From the NCBI GenBank assembly GCA_003024985.2, contig PXIH01S0034076.1: a stretch of DNA of 15,259 bases, one strand, 5' to 3'. This document shows positions 1-12,607 of this stretch, piece after piece. Position 1 is the first letter of the stretch. Each line of letters opens with the position of its first letter. The notes under the pieces were generated by a model. The model had not been told where the DNA came from, ran no database searches, and was given only the letters and a program-made list of their open reading frames with translations. The stretch comes from Euperipatoides rowelli (taxonomy: Eukaryota > Onychophora > Udeonychophora > Euonychophora > Peripatopsidae). The translations under genes were made by a program, and so were the position numbers.

Positions 1-470
1 AAAAGTATTTAATTGGTGAGCATTGTTGTTCTACATTTGAAATGTCTCAGGTTAGGATGTTAATAATGATGCTAGACTATGGATTAATAGCTATACCATA
101 TGATAATCAATATTTCCAATTGCCAAATAGTTCTGTAATTTATAAATTTACATTTATTAGATTTTTTTAAAACAGGTCTAACAGAAAATCTATGTTTTCT
201 ATTACCTCTCCTCACCATTACGGTAATAACAATTTCTTAAACACAAATAATTAATCTAACTCCATACATTTTTGATATGGTGTCAATAGCTCTATTTTTG
301 AAACCCTATCAATAAAGGACTTATTAAAAAAAAACATAATAAATTTAGTGATATATCTGAATGCATTTTATATCTGCAAAAAAGTATTTTTTATTTTGAT
401 ATTTAAAACTAGTGGCAAAATATTCTACAATAGGTTGTATGTATAACATTTAAAAATGATTGGATATATA
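1..470 (-). pseudogene. LINE ORF2 C-terminal (thumb and tail) remnant
   Basis: Minus-strand segments YIQPIVEYFATSF (about 450-410), IELLTPYQKCMELD (about 295-255) and LFVFKKL (about 250-230) match the region after the reverse transcriptase in CR1/Jockey-like elements. RFSVRPVLKKSNK (about 205-165) may be the basic stretch before the usual LWNSLP-like motif, which I cannot find here. The TPYQK...LD...VFK block recurs in the second copy, where the nucleotide string at 268-283 is repeated identically at 7013-7028. Frameshifts and stops interrupt it. The last 100 bases at the window edge give no clear protein match. Confidence 0.7.
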
Positions 471-1560
471 TCAATATATTTAAAAATTCCTTTAATCAAA
501 GCAAATTTACTTCTAATACCATTTGCTACATGAGTAGAATGAAATGAAAAATTAAGTTTCGTATCAATGAACTATACTAAATCTTTTTTTCTTCAGTAAA
601 TAATATTGTGTCAAATTTTGATTTTTTCCAAAATATCAGCACTTTTTTCTCCAATTGATCAGCAATCCCATTATATTGCAATGTTTTTAATTATAGCCAA
701 ATCATTTTGAAAAATATTTTGATCATCAATATTCCTTATACGTTGATGACAGACCTAAGTCTAAATTATGTACAAAAATATTAAAAAGAGTGGAAAATAA
801 TACTCCTCTTTGAGGCAAACCAATTGTAGAACTAAATAAATCTGATGAAACATCATTAATAACAACCCTTAGATGTCTAATTTTAATAAATTTATATATC
901 CATCTAACCACCATTTTTGGATATTTAAATCCAATCAAAATGTTAATTAAAAATTCTATATTAACCGTGCCATAAGCACTAACAAGATCTATGTAGATAG
1001 TATCAGTTGGTAAACCGGTCTCAAAATTATAAGTAACATCATCAATGAATTTAAGTAAATTAGTAGGCTATTGTAGAATAACTTTTTCTGAAACCATGTT
1101 GGTTACCTGATAAAAATATTGTGTTTCAGTGTGCAAATTAATTATTGATAAAATAAACTTTTCAACTATTTTAGATATTGCTGTATTTACAATAGGCCTA
1201 GCCTACTGTATATGATTTTGTTAGATTTCTCTTACCATTTTTAAAAGCTGGCCTTATTATACTATGTGCCCACACTTAGGGAAAAAAACCCTTCTTTAAA
1301 AAAACAGTAGCTAATTTAGCAATGAAAAAAAAAAAAAAACAACACTACATCTTTTAATGATATAGAATCGCCCACTGTTTTAATAGAATCCTTCAATTTA
1401 TATATTATACCCCTAAAATATTTGTTTGTATCTTCTGATGCAACTTCGTTTACACAATCATTTGATAATGCACCATTAGAGAATCCACAAATGTACAGCA
1501 ATTAGAAATATCTTTAGGCTCAGAAATGACTTTGTAATCAGGAAATGATTTGATCTGGTT
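430..1560 (-). pseudogene. LINE reverse transcriptase domain, frame-broken
   Basis: The minus strand carries the linker (a 61-codon open frame at 1501-1316, with EDTNKYFRGIIYKLKDSI) and then the reverse transcriptase: KNGKRNLTKSY (about 1250-1215), ISKIVEKFIL (about 1180-1150), NQHGF (about 1107-1092), TNLLKFIDD (about 1065-1039), motif A as TIYIDLVSAYGTVN (about 1003-960), and GLPQRGVLFSTLFNIF (about 825-775). The usual AYD of motif A is AYG here. Where the (F/Y)ADD box is expected I find only NIDDQNIF in another frame near 745, followed by FQNDLAIIKN, which implies a small deletion plus a frameshift. An in-frame TAG lies at 1070-1068. Downstream, IDTKLNFSFHSTHVANGIRS (about 575-515) is the typical post-RT segment. 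The domain is inactive. Confidence 0.88.
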
Positions 1561-1989
1561 TTTAGAATTTTTATTTACACCGACAAAATCAGATAAATAT
1601 TTTTTTTTTTCATTTCAATAAATCCCTGTCAAATGATTTTCTCTATATCTTTATGTTACTAAATTTCTCAATCTTTTATATTCAACCAAATCACAATTTT
1701 TTTTTCATAATCTATATGCAATTATTTCTTTTTAATAATATACCGTAAATAATTTCTGGAGTGATCCGTTTAATTTTCCTATTAGGCTATTATACAGTAT
1801 TTATTATTTGGGTACACACTGTATATTTATCAAATTATTAATAATTTCAATAGTGTAATCTTTGTCAAGATTTGAAAATTAAAAAAACCCATTGACATCT
1901 ATTTCATTTAAACTGTGAATCAACTGCCAGTAAATATATTTTTAATATTGGTAATTAAAACCACTAAAATTTAAATCTTCATCAGCATT

Positions 1990-2625
1990 ATAATCCAATG
2001 TGAAAATAGTGTTTGCATGGTCACTCATCCTAAACGGGGATGATACTTCCAAATTGATTAAAAGATCTTTTTTTTTTATTGAATAACAAATCCAATAAAG
2101 AGAAACTATTTCATCAGGATCTAGTATTTTTGTTAATATACTAACTGTATATTAAGAAATTAATATCCATAAGCACTTGGACAATAAGATGAAAATGACA
2201 ATTCCAGCTTTATTAAAGGAAAATTGAAATCACCCATTATAACGACATTGAAATAACCGTTCTTTTTTTGCCATAAAGATATCATTACATTCTTTGATAT
2301 CATTATTAATTACTTTATCACTATTAGGTCTATAAAAGTGCCCCCCAAAATCTTATGTTTATTAAATAAAATCTTTAACCATATAAATTTTGTTTGTTTG
2401 CTAGTTCACTATCCAAAAATTCCTGAAGATAAATTAAATACCACCCCCATTTTTGTATAATCTGTCTCTTCTATAATGAGTAAAACCCTGTAATGCAATT
2501 CCTGAGTCATATGTATTCATATCTAACCAAAATTCTATCAATAAAATAAATGGAAAGATTGAGAAGCAATCAAAGGTTTCAACTCATCCAACTTATTTTT
2601 ACAAGAATTAACATTGGAGAACATA
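1990..2625 (-). pseudogene. LINE AP-endonuclease domain, frame-broken
   Basis: This codes for the endonuclease that nicks target DNA in LINE retrotransposition. In order on the minus strand I can read: NVNSCKNKLDELKPL (about 2620-2575), the usual N-terminal strand and helix; GFTHYRRDRLYKNGGGI (about 2488-2439), matching the conserved R-DR-GGG segment; FYRPNSD (about 2335); MGDFNFP (2238-2217), the GDFN catalytic loop; LLDLLFN (about 2095-2075), the LDLVFTN-like segment; and SDHANTIFTLDY near 2025-1990, the terminal SDH motif. Stops and frame changes separate several of these, for example between LLDLLFN and SDH at an A/T homopolymer. The order and spacing make the identification secure although no single long frame remains. 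Confidence 0.85.
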
Positions 2626-2640
2626 AACACAATACTGCTC

Positions 2641-3129
2641 TTACACGTTTTTGTTAATTGCTAGTAATTTTAAACCCCTTATTGCATTTTCTCTTAAAAG
2701 TTATATTTTATATTAACATCCTTATTTAAATTTCCACCTAAAATAGCCATATAGCATATATGATACAGCATGCACTTTTTCAAAAATAGGTAAGCATTAA
2801 AATTATGTAGAAGTAGAACCAATTATTTATTTGATCAATAATCTTTTTTATATGAAGCAATTCTATTAGAAATAAAAGTACGAAACTGATAAACTAAACA
2901 CTATTAGCTTTCATTAGTTTTTCAACCAGAAACCCATTAGCCTCTTCTTGAAATTCATTTTGATTTGTCACTTCACATTCTACAATAAATTAATTCCATT
3001 ATTCTAATAGGTAGAATTTTATCTTGGGTGAGGTAGACCTGCAAAGCTACCCTGGTTAGCCCAATGTCAAAATACTTTTTGTTGTGCTGCCTTTGAATGG
3101 TTTGACATTACTACTGTCTCCAATGTACA
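2641..3129. other. Unassigned AT-rich stretch between the LINE and mariner remnants
   Basis: No gene is supported here. On the minus strand a 28-codon open segment near 3045-2960 (containing LTRVALQVYLTQDKILPIRI) has higher complexity than its surroundings, but I cannot match it to a family. It may be the non-coding tail of the mariner-type element or the 5' part of the LINE. Confidence 0.4.
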
Positions 3130-3431
3130 GTGATTCAAGTCTTCATACAAAATTTGCTCAATGTGTCCACCATTATTGTTAATGCATAGTTCAATTTAGC
3201 GTGCCCATTCACTTTGAATATTTATTAGCACATCGTTATTTGAAAGTAAACCTTGATAATGCAGTTTCACAATTCACTCCTAGTATACCAGTGATTTTAA
3301 ATGTCCCCACAAAAGTAAGTCCAGGGACATCATATCTGGAGATCATGCTGGCCACTACATGTCTGTAGAAACTGCTGATCAAGCCACTCTTATTTTTTAC
3401 TATGTATGGAGATTTTTGAATCACCCTGTAG
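3130..3431 (-). mobile_element. IS630-Tc1-mariner element remnant: terminal repeat plus transposase C-terminus
   Basis: On the minus strand the element begins at about 3429 with a CAGGGTGATTCAAAAA-type terminus next to a TA dinucleotide, as in mariner-like terminal inverted repeats. Only about 50 bases further in, transposase C-terminal sequence starts: LDQQFLQT, then WPA, a stop, SPDMMSLDLLLWGHLKSLVY (about 3353-3284), and IELCINNNGGHIEQIL (about 3198-3148). This matches the WPARSPDLTPLDFFLWG...KSLVY and final C-NGGH-E-L block of mariner-type transposases of arthropods and other animals. The longest open frame (3424-3236) is one base out of phase with the transposase. The N-terminal helix-turn-helix and the first catalytic aspartates are missing, so this is an internally deleted, non-autonomous copy. 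I did not find the opposite terminal repeat. Confidence 0.75.
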
Positions 3432-3864
3432 AAATAGGCTACATAACCAAGATCCCTGTCTTCATATTTAATTATTTGAAAAATAATGTATATGTAAGAA
3501 TCTGATACATAATCATGATCAATTTCATCAAATAATTCTGATTCTAGAGATTCATTATCACCTGCAACAGTCCAGACATGCGATTTTTTTCATAAAACCT
3601 GAAAACATTCATCTGCTTAAGCTTAAAATTATAATAATTTAGAAACACTAATAAACGAGTAAAAAAAAACAGTATACAATAAATAATAGACATGCATGCT
3701 AATGATATGCTTAATTGAACAATGTATCATATATAATATATTGTGACTTTATTACAACTGCATAATGTATCATATTTGATACAAGGCTATTTTGATATTC
3801 TTAAAATGTTCTTTTCACTGTCCATCACTCGCGAATGTTCCATATCTTTAAATTTTAATTACAA
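3432..3864. other. AT-rich stretch without a recognised gene
   Basis: No gene is supported. On the minus strand at about 3571-3498 an acidic segment (GDNESLESELFDEIDHDYV) stands out. It vaguely resembles the acidic N-terminus of piggyBac-like transposases, but nothing else of that family is visible. The remainder is simple A/T sequence. Confidence 0.35.
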
Positions 3865-4218
3865 TTAGATTTCATGTAAATAATTATAATTTATTTTAGA
3901 ATATATCACTAGATTGTTGTTGAGCGATTTATTCTGTATATTTTGCAATTTGTTCAAATAAACGCTAATAATAGTTGAAGTGTTTTTATTATATTTAAAT
4001 AGGATATTCCAATTCAAATGTAAACTGTTTAGCCACTCCCTAACAAAAAGTGGATGTTTCTCAGAATCTACAACATATAAAGGAAGGCTCTCCTCATTTT
4101 GTATTGAAGCTCGCACATTAGCATAACCTAGAACTCTCAAAACACATAACAACATAGACACATGGCTTACGCATGACTGACAGAGTATAAACATTTTATT
4201 GACTGTGTGCCCTCTCAC
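3865..4218 (-). pseudogene. Ty3/Gypsy-type LTR retrotransposon pol fragment (protease-RT junction)
   Basis: An open frame of 117 codons without a natural start. Its middle, about residues 28-72, reads VLGYANVRASIQNEESLPLY followed by VVDSEKHPLFVREWLNSLHL and NW. This resembles the segment between protease and reverse transcriptase of Gypsy polyproteins, usually a G-V-VxYxxQ...LPLxVVxGxGPxLLGRxWLxxIxLxW pattern. The conserved G before REWL is V here. After NWNILFKYN, the Lys/Asn-rich tail no longer matches. No protease DTG motif, YxDD box, integrase or LTR was found nearby. It is a short orphan fragment, not a functional polyprotein. Confidence 0.6.
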
Positions 4219-4393
4219 TTCCTTTCTAGCAATGTCTAGGCAATATAACAGATATACAAATCAAAAATTTTTATAAAAGAACAAAATGTTGTGCTTTTGG
4301 CACACATTTAAACTGCATTGCTATTAAGAAAAGTCAATGAGGGAATCAAACTTGTATTTTTGTTTGTAACTTTAATTCCCTCTTTGCTATTCA

Positions 4394-4860
4394 CTATTGA
4401 CATTTTTTGATAAAGCTACTTCTGAAACTATTACTTCTGGAAATTTTCCAATGCATTAAAATATTTAGTTCCTCAATAAAATTATAATGAAATTTCAAAG
4501 CAACTTCTGTTACATCAACAAACTTTGATACATTACCTACTATATTATAAATGTTATTTACTTCTTCAAAATCATAAAGTACAACTTGGTGAATTTCACA
4601 GTACAATATACTGTATAATATTGTGCCTGATCAATATTAAAATTCTGCAAAGTAATTAATCATTTAAAAATTTGTTCAGGCACACCGTTAGAATGAAAGA
4701 TATAATCTCAGATGTTACAGCCATAAATTGCTTTCATTTAATTAAAAACTTCACATAATTCATAATAAATTTTTCAATAGGCATATTATAAGCTATAACA
4801 ACCTGTGTTGAACAAAATTAAGAAGGTCAATATTTTCTTTTGAATGAAACATCTCCTTCC
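4394..4860 (-). pseudogene. Possible hAT-type transposase fragment (GTF2IRD2/ZBED-like)
   Basis: The minus strand carries a 70-codon open frame (4606-4394) with CEIHQVVLYDFEEVNNIYNI near its start and ALKFHYNFIEELNIL about 35 residues in. In domesticated hAT transposases of the GTF2IRD2/ZBED5 type, a C-IHQ-x-L...EVMN-V...VNFI segment is followed by LxHRQFxxFLEEL at similar spacing. Upstream, near 4800-4770, VVIAYNMPIEKF loosely resembles the SYxIAxxIAKxxKPFTxGE part of the same proteins, but in another frame. No catalytic residue or C-terminal dimer (hATC) region is visible. The similarity is modest and the fragment could be something else. Confidence 0.3.
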
Positions 4861-5935
4861 ACACCACTTAATTTATGTTTTTGAATACTATTCTAATAGT
4901 ATTTAGTCTTAAAAGGTTTGATATTTTTTTTATACATTATGTCTCCAACATCAATTGATATTCCATGAGGTCTAGTCTAACCCCTCTGTTCAAAAGAAGC
5001 GTTTAATCGTTTAAGAAGCGTTTAATCGTTTAAGAAGGTAATATGCAGCTTCATTTTAAAACACCCTCTGTTCAGCACAATCTGTGAACAACTAACTCAT
5101 GGAAAATACTTTATCCTTAAGCAAGTCTTTATAATACTATAAATATCCACAAATGTTATATTAACATCATTCTAGATTAACATAATAGCTCTACATGCAT
5201 ATAAAACTGGTCTTTCATTATAGCGTGATAAACATTTTAATGAACAGCTGAATTCTTCGTCACCAATAATTTATAATCAATGCATATGTGAAATCTCATT
5301 CACAAATGCGTAATTTATAGGTTGTGTAGCAACTTAACCATTTGTGGTCAATTTGTACGTTTTGATTTACACTCGACAACATATCACTTAATCCTTGATC
5401 GTTCAAGTCTCAACAACTTGACCAGTAATTGTTTTTTCCACCTATATAGTATCCTTTATAATTTGTTTTTTCAATGCAATGATCTCAAATTAGTCTAGTT
5501 CTTTAAAGTCTTGATTCCAAATTGTAATGTGTGTAACTCTCTAAAAAATTGTCATTATTATCCAAACTTTCAAAAGGCATAGTACCACATCCTGTTTTTT
5601 TTTCTGTAATGTAGGCTAATCCAATCGTGACACTTACTTGACTTCTATGCAATTAAAAATATATTCATTTAAACTATTTTTAAATTCAACTTTAGCCTCA
5701 TTTATACATATTTTGCGATATGTTATAATTACCACTTGGCATTTTACAAAAGAATCCTTTAAAAGCATTAAACATTTTGAACAATATTTTTCCAGTATAT
5801 TTATAGTTATTATTGGAAAATTCAATAATCAAATTTTTCCCCCACCTTGATAATAGTTTTAAATCTTGAAACTGCCAACACGTTATTACATTTTATATTT
5901 CCCTTTTGAGCTCACTCCTTATTTTCTATGAACCA
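4861..5935. other. AT-rich stretch without a recognised gene
   Basis: No gene is supported. It holds the 19-bp tandem duplication at 4995-5037 and two overlapping short open frames on opposite strands at 5634-5850, which I take for chance frames in AT-rich DNA. On the minus strand between about 5640 and 5340 there are short open segments of fairly high complexity (for example NYKGYYIGGKNNYW near 5460-5420) broken by stops. They may be debris of a further element that I cannot name. Confidence 0.35.
4995..5037. repeat. 19-bp tandem duplication (2.3 copies)
   Basis: The unit agaagcgtttaatcgttta occurs at 4995-5013 and again without change at 5014-5032, followed by agaag. Perfect identity implies a recent local duplication or an ongoing slippage site. 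Confidence 0.9.
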
Positions 5936-6190
5936 TTATCTTCTCACTTCTTTCCAATAAGCAAGTGGGCTACAGCACGTAAAAATGCTATTTATAACTT
6001 TAAAATTATAATTGGTAAATATTTTATATTTATTTATTATGCATGAAATGTTGAGTCGTATTGCATTTATTTTTACATAAGAATGCCTTTGCCTTATTAC
6101 TAAACCACAATAATTACAGACCGAATTCATTTTTTCTAAATTGTATTTATCTCCATGTATAAAAGCAACCCAAAATGAACCAATATTCAA
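5936..6190 (-). pseudogene. Possible Helitron replicase/helicase fragment
   Basis: An 84-codon open frame on the minus strand. Residues about 17-30 read YNLEKMNSVCNYCG and a later piece reads NSIFTCCSPL. The N-terminal part of Helitron Rep-helicase proteins often has a HxLGxMxxxCxxCGALxF segment followed 25-40 residues later by F-x-x-CC-x-x-GKV. Both cysteine pairs are present in that order, but the GALHF and GKV parts are not conserved. No Rep HUH motif, helicase Walker box or Helitron terminus was found. The identification is tentative and the piece is certainly a fragment. Confidence 0.35.
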
Positions 6191-6739
6191 TCAAGGATTG
6201 ATGAATTGTAATAAAACTCAACAATCATTAGTGATCACCTGAATAATTACCCAGGCCTAGAGCACATGTTTCATCTAAATCAATTTATGTTTCAATCAGG
6301 GCAGAATATTATTTGAATTTTATAATCAACTAACACATTGCATTACAATTTGATAGATATCAAAATTTACAAACAAGATGAGGAAAATGTCTTGTTATTC
6401 ACAAAATCAAACTTGTTAAACAGAAGCTATAAAAATTTGAAGTTCCATCTTGGAACCGCTCCACCTGTAATTATACCGGTATATAGGAAAGTTAAAACTA
6501 TTAGCATATAAGGTGGGCCGAGATTAAGAGATCTGAATATTCCACCTCCTTTATTTTATTTAGCCTATTTGAGCTAGCTTGCAGAGCTAGGAAAGACAAT
6601 ATTAGTCTTATTACAACTACAACTAAAACACAAAAGCAAAAAAAATGAAAAACAAATACATAACTTATTTTATATACTGTATACAACCTCCCATAGAATT
6701 ACTGATGTTTTTCTTATCAATTACCGGTATATATATAGT
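6191..6739. other. AT-rich stretch without a recognised gene
   Basis: No gene is supported; the open frame at 6501-6686 is hydrophobic and low in complexity. Two copies of the palindromic string taccggtat occur, at 6475-6483 and 6722-6730, about 250 bp apart. They may mark the ends of a small repeat, but flanking similarity is limited to a few bases. Confidence 0.35.
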
Positions 6740-7250
6740 ATTAGATCAGCTATCTTTACCTTAATAAAACAAAATATTGTTACTTTGAAATTTTCAAGCC
6801 TTTCAGGAACAAAACAATTATCCGGTAATGTGTTCCAAAATTTCACATTTCTGTTAGTTAGCCTATATCTACTTATAATAGATTTGATAAATATTAATTT
6901 GACAAAGAATCAATGCATTATCAAATTTTTTCTATCATTTAATAAAAAAAAAACTTTTCATAATTTTTGTCAACAATTTCTTTGAACATAAATACTAGGT
7001 CTAATTGCATAAATTTTTGATATGGTGTAAATTTTTCATTTCTTATTAAGGTAATTAATAAAATCCTTATATAGCCTATATTTTGTGATACCTTTGAAGG
7101 TGCAATGCTAAGTAGGCTTAATTTGTTTTTATTAATGTAAGATATACACGATACACAGTATTTTATCAAAGGCTGTATATAAACATTATATAAAACAATA
7201 AAGATATCTACTGTAATAAGTTTTATAGAGTTCAGAGTTTTGTTTTCAGT
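6740..7250 (-). mobile_element. 3' end of a second LINE copy, same family as the one at 1-2640
   Basis: From 7245 downwards the minus strand reads TVDIFIVLYNVYIQPLIKYC, then a 76-codon open frame (7169-6939) with KFTPYQKFMQLDLVFMFKEI. It continues with RLTNRNVKFWNTLPDNCFV and ERLENFKV near 6870-6785. These are the standard post-RT blocks of CR1/Jockey-like ORF2: Y-xx-LIQP-xx-YC, TPYQK...LD, and FWNxLPDxx...LExFK. The TPYQK...LD...VFK block is shared with the first copy, with an identical 16-base string at 7013-7028 and 268-283. 5' truncation is the normal outcome of aborted LINE insertion. The plus-strand open frame at 6785-6985 is the shadow of this fragment. Confidence 0.75.
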
Positions 7251-7265
7251 TCAATATAAATTGAA

Positions 7266-8104
7266 ATGTTGAAGACTATTTATCTAAAAATTTTTGATGA
7301 TTTTAAACCTAAGGAATTTTGAAAAATAAACTGTATTAAAAAGATAACCGCAAAATGGGTCTGCTCCTGGTCTTAGGGAATTTTGTCTAAAATTAATTAA
7401 TCTGGATTTGCCAGTGAGGAAAAGAGTGACAGATATACAGTACGAACTATTAATATCCTGCTTGTTTTGTGAAAAAAAAAAAACACAACATAGAACACCT
7501 TTTTTTAAAATGTAAAAAAACTTGCCTCTTTTAGAAGAGGATCTAACTTAATTATTGATTTTAATTTAGAGAATATCACTTTGAACCAATTTTTTGTTTT
7601 GCTGACAAAAAAATAAAATGTAGGCCTATTTAAAGTTTTCCTTCTTATTCTTGTTTGCAATTTGGAAAATTCAGCAGCCAAGTGCTTTTTTTAAAAAATT
7701 ATCACCAATGGGACTTTATCAAAACAGAAATTGTCAAAGCCTTTCAATTTGATAAGCAATTTTTGAAAACAAAAAAAAAAAAAAAAAAAAACATTTGTTT
7801 TTAGAAATTTGGCAAAATAACAAAGTTATTTGATTGACATTGTTAATTTTTAGGTTGTTTATACACGAAGAAAGAATAAAAGTCTTTGTAGAGATCTTTT
7901 ATTTTTTGATACAATAATGTAATAAATACAGTAATAGTCTTTATATTGTTATCAATGTTTTTTTTTTGGCTTGTCACCACCTTTTAATTTCTGCGACTTA
8001 ATTTTTTTTTTAAGAATTGTTAATTTGTTTTTATTTTAGGACCACTAAAGCTATTACTTATACCTGTACGTATATAAAAAAATTATCTTCCCAAAAATTA
8101 TTTT
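7266..8104. other. Homopolymer-rich stretch downstream of USP7
   Basis: No gene is supported. It contains an A run of 21 at 7771-7791 flanked by imperfect inverted arms, several shorter A/T runs, and a short perfect hairpin (cctctt/aagagg, about 7525-7540). A 51-codon open stretch on the minus strand (7439-7284, with RPGADPFCGYLF) is not recognised; it lies just upstream of the second LINE fragment and may be part of that element. Confidence 0.4.
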
Positions 8105-8128
8105 AATTTTTTTTTACTTTTNGACACT

Positions 8129-8134
8129 TTTATT
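8129..8134 (-). promoter_or_regulatory. USP7: Polyadenylation signal AATAAA, probably of USP7
   Basis: The minus strand reads GCAATAAAAGTGTC here, about 780 bases after the USP7 stop codon. I found no AATAAA between the stop and this point. An A-rich tract (8121-8107 on the minus strand, with a run of nine A) begins only a few bases beyond it. This may be ordinary AT-rich sequence or the decayed poly(A) tail of a retroposed copy. Confidence 0.5.
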
Positions 8135-8915
8135 GCTTAAACAGTTACACAGGTTTAAAAAAATGGCAATGAAATCTAGATATATCTGCATAAACCCAAA
8201 AATGTACACACCAAATATCAAGCATCCATGACCACTAGATAGATCATGTCCACCAAGGGATCAGAAATTAAAATCTTGATTGGCATAACCCGGCAATTGG
8301 TAGGGCAATTCCAAATCTCTCTCCTCTTCCAAGACTATTATTATTTTTTTTCCATTTTATCATTTTTTTTTTTTTTTTTTACATTTTTTTGATGAAACAG
8401 CAACCGTTTGGCAAAAGTTTAAGGCAGCCACTGGCCATTTATGTACTAAACAGGAGAAAAACTAGTAAAATATTCACAGGGTTTGAAGGTGTGATTTTTG
8501 CCAATAGTTTTCTTCACTCTGAGGGCGTGTTTTTTTTCCCCAATTAATATTTTTTTTATCCAGAATTTTTTTTTTGAGGGGGTAATAAAAATTAAATAAA
8601 AAATAATAATGATGAAACCAAATTATCTAACGGACTATTTCAGCACATTTAATATTTTACAGAATATAGTTCTCTCCAGTCCTAGAGCAGCCATTTCAAG
8701 TTCAAAACTTTACAAGTTTCACTTTAAAAAAAAAAAAGTTTAAAAAAGAAACAGCTGTAGAAGGGATGGTTTGAGAATTTAACAATAAATTAGCCTTTAA
8801 TCAACATGGGATGCTGCATCAGTAAAAAAAAAAGTGAGTAGGAACCAAATAGTGCTTCAGTTCCTTTCAAAGCTGGAGGAAAAGGGGAGGAAATTTGTGA
8901 AGATGAGCAGATGTT
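8135..8915 (-). other. USP7: Probable 3' untranslated region of USP7
   Basis: This lies between the USP7 stop and the first AATAAA. Parts of it (8170-8330 and 8400-8520) have higher complexity than the repeat region to the left, as expected for a transcribed UTR. It also contains an 18-base T run at 8363-8380 and other A/T runs. The extent is inferred only from the polyadenylation signal. Confidence 0.45.
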
Positions 8916-12179
<3,264 letters not shown>

Positions 12180-12537
12180 TCACTGCCAAATTAACTGTAA
12201 ACCGTGATTTGGGTTTAATAGTCATGACCATTAACACATTTTGTTTTTAAAAATTATATTTATGCTGTGGCGTACAAATAACAATAAATACGATCTGCTA
12301 ACTCAGCATTAGCAAAAAAAAATGTCGTTCTGATGATTTTATACTTCTAGGCTCTGTTCGTATTGAAGATACTAGCAGCAGGAAAAAATTCTAAATGATA
12401 TTGATAATTTCGCATGATCCAAATTGTGTATGTTGAATTATATAAGATAATATATAATTATGATTTCCAATAACATTAAATATCGAAGTTTCTAAAGCAT
12501 AAACAAAACCATCGACCTAACGTGTTTCTTACAAAAC

Positions 12538-12552
12538 CGTCACATAGTGACG
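12538..12552. promoter_or_regulatory. Palindromic pair of CRE half-sites
   Basis: The sequence cgtcac-ata-gtgacg is a perfect 6-bp inverted repeat with a 3-base spacer. Each arm holds the TGACG half-site recognised by CREB/ATF-type bZIP factors, and the right arm continues as TGACGTTA. It lies about 365 bp upstream of the USP7 start codon. The regulatory role is inferred from the motif only. Confidence 0.4.
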
Positions 12553-12607
12553 TTATTCAAAATTATTTTTAATTATAACTTTTTAAATAAGGATGTTTTA
12601 AATTCTT

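Larger units (their letters stand above)
1..2640 (-). mobile_element. Degenerate CR1/Jockey-type non-LTR retrotransposon (LINE), ORF2 region
   Basis: Reading the minus strand from about 2640 towards 1, translated pieces of a LINE ORF2 appear in the right order: AP endonuclease, linker, reverse transcriptase, and the C-terminal region. Each piece is recognisable but they lie in different frames with stop codons between them, so the element is dead. Its span of about 2.6 kb is close to a whole ORF2 for this class. No ORF1, 5' end or poly(A)/microsatellite tail was identified; the 3' part may run off the left edge. The clade (CR1, Jockey or a relative) is inferred from the presence of an AP endonuclease and the motif style, and a tree would be needed to fix it. 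A second fragment of the same family lies at about 6740-7250. Confidence 0.85.

Noticed and set aside
3498-3571. Acidic segment resembling a piggyBac transposase N-terminus
   Set aside because: Acidic stretches are not specific, and no catalytic or cysteine-rich piggyBac region is present nearby.
5634-5850. Overlapping open frames on both strands
   Set aside because: Low-complexity, Ile/Lys/Phe-rich translations without recognisable motifs; expected by chance at this base composition.
6785-6985. Plus-strand 66-codon open frame
   Set aside because: The opposite strand reads as the LINE C-terminal blocks (FWNTLPD and LENFK), so this frame is a shadow.
7525-7540. Perfect 6-bp hairpin followed by a T-poor tail, terminator-like
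   Set aside because: Rho-independent terminators do not apply in this nuclear eukaryotic context, and no gene ends here.
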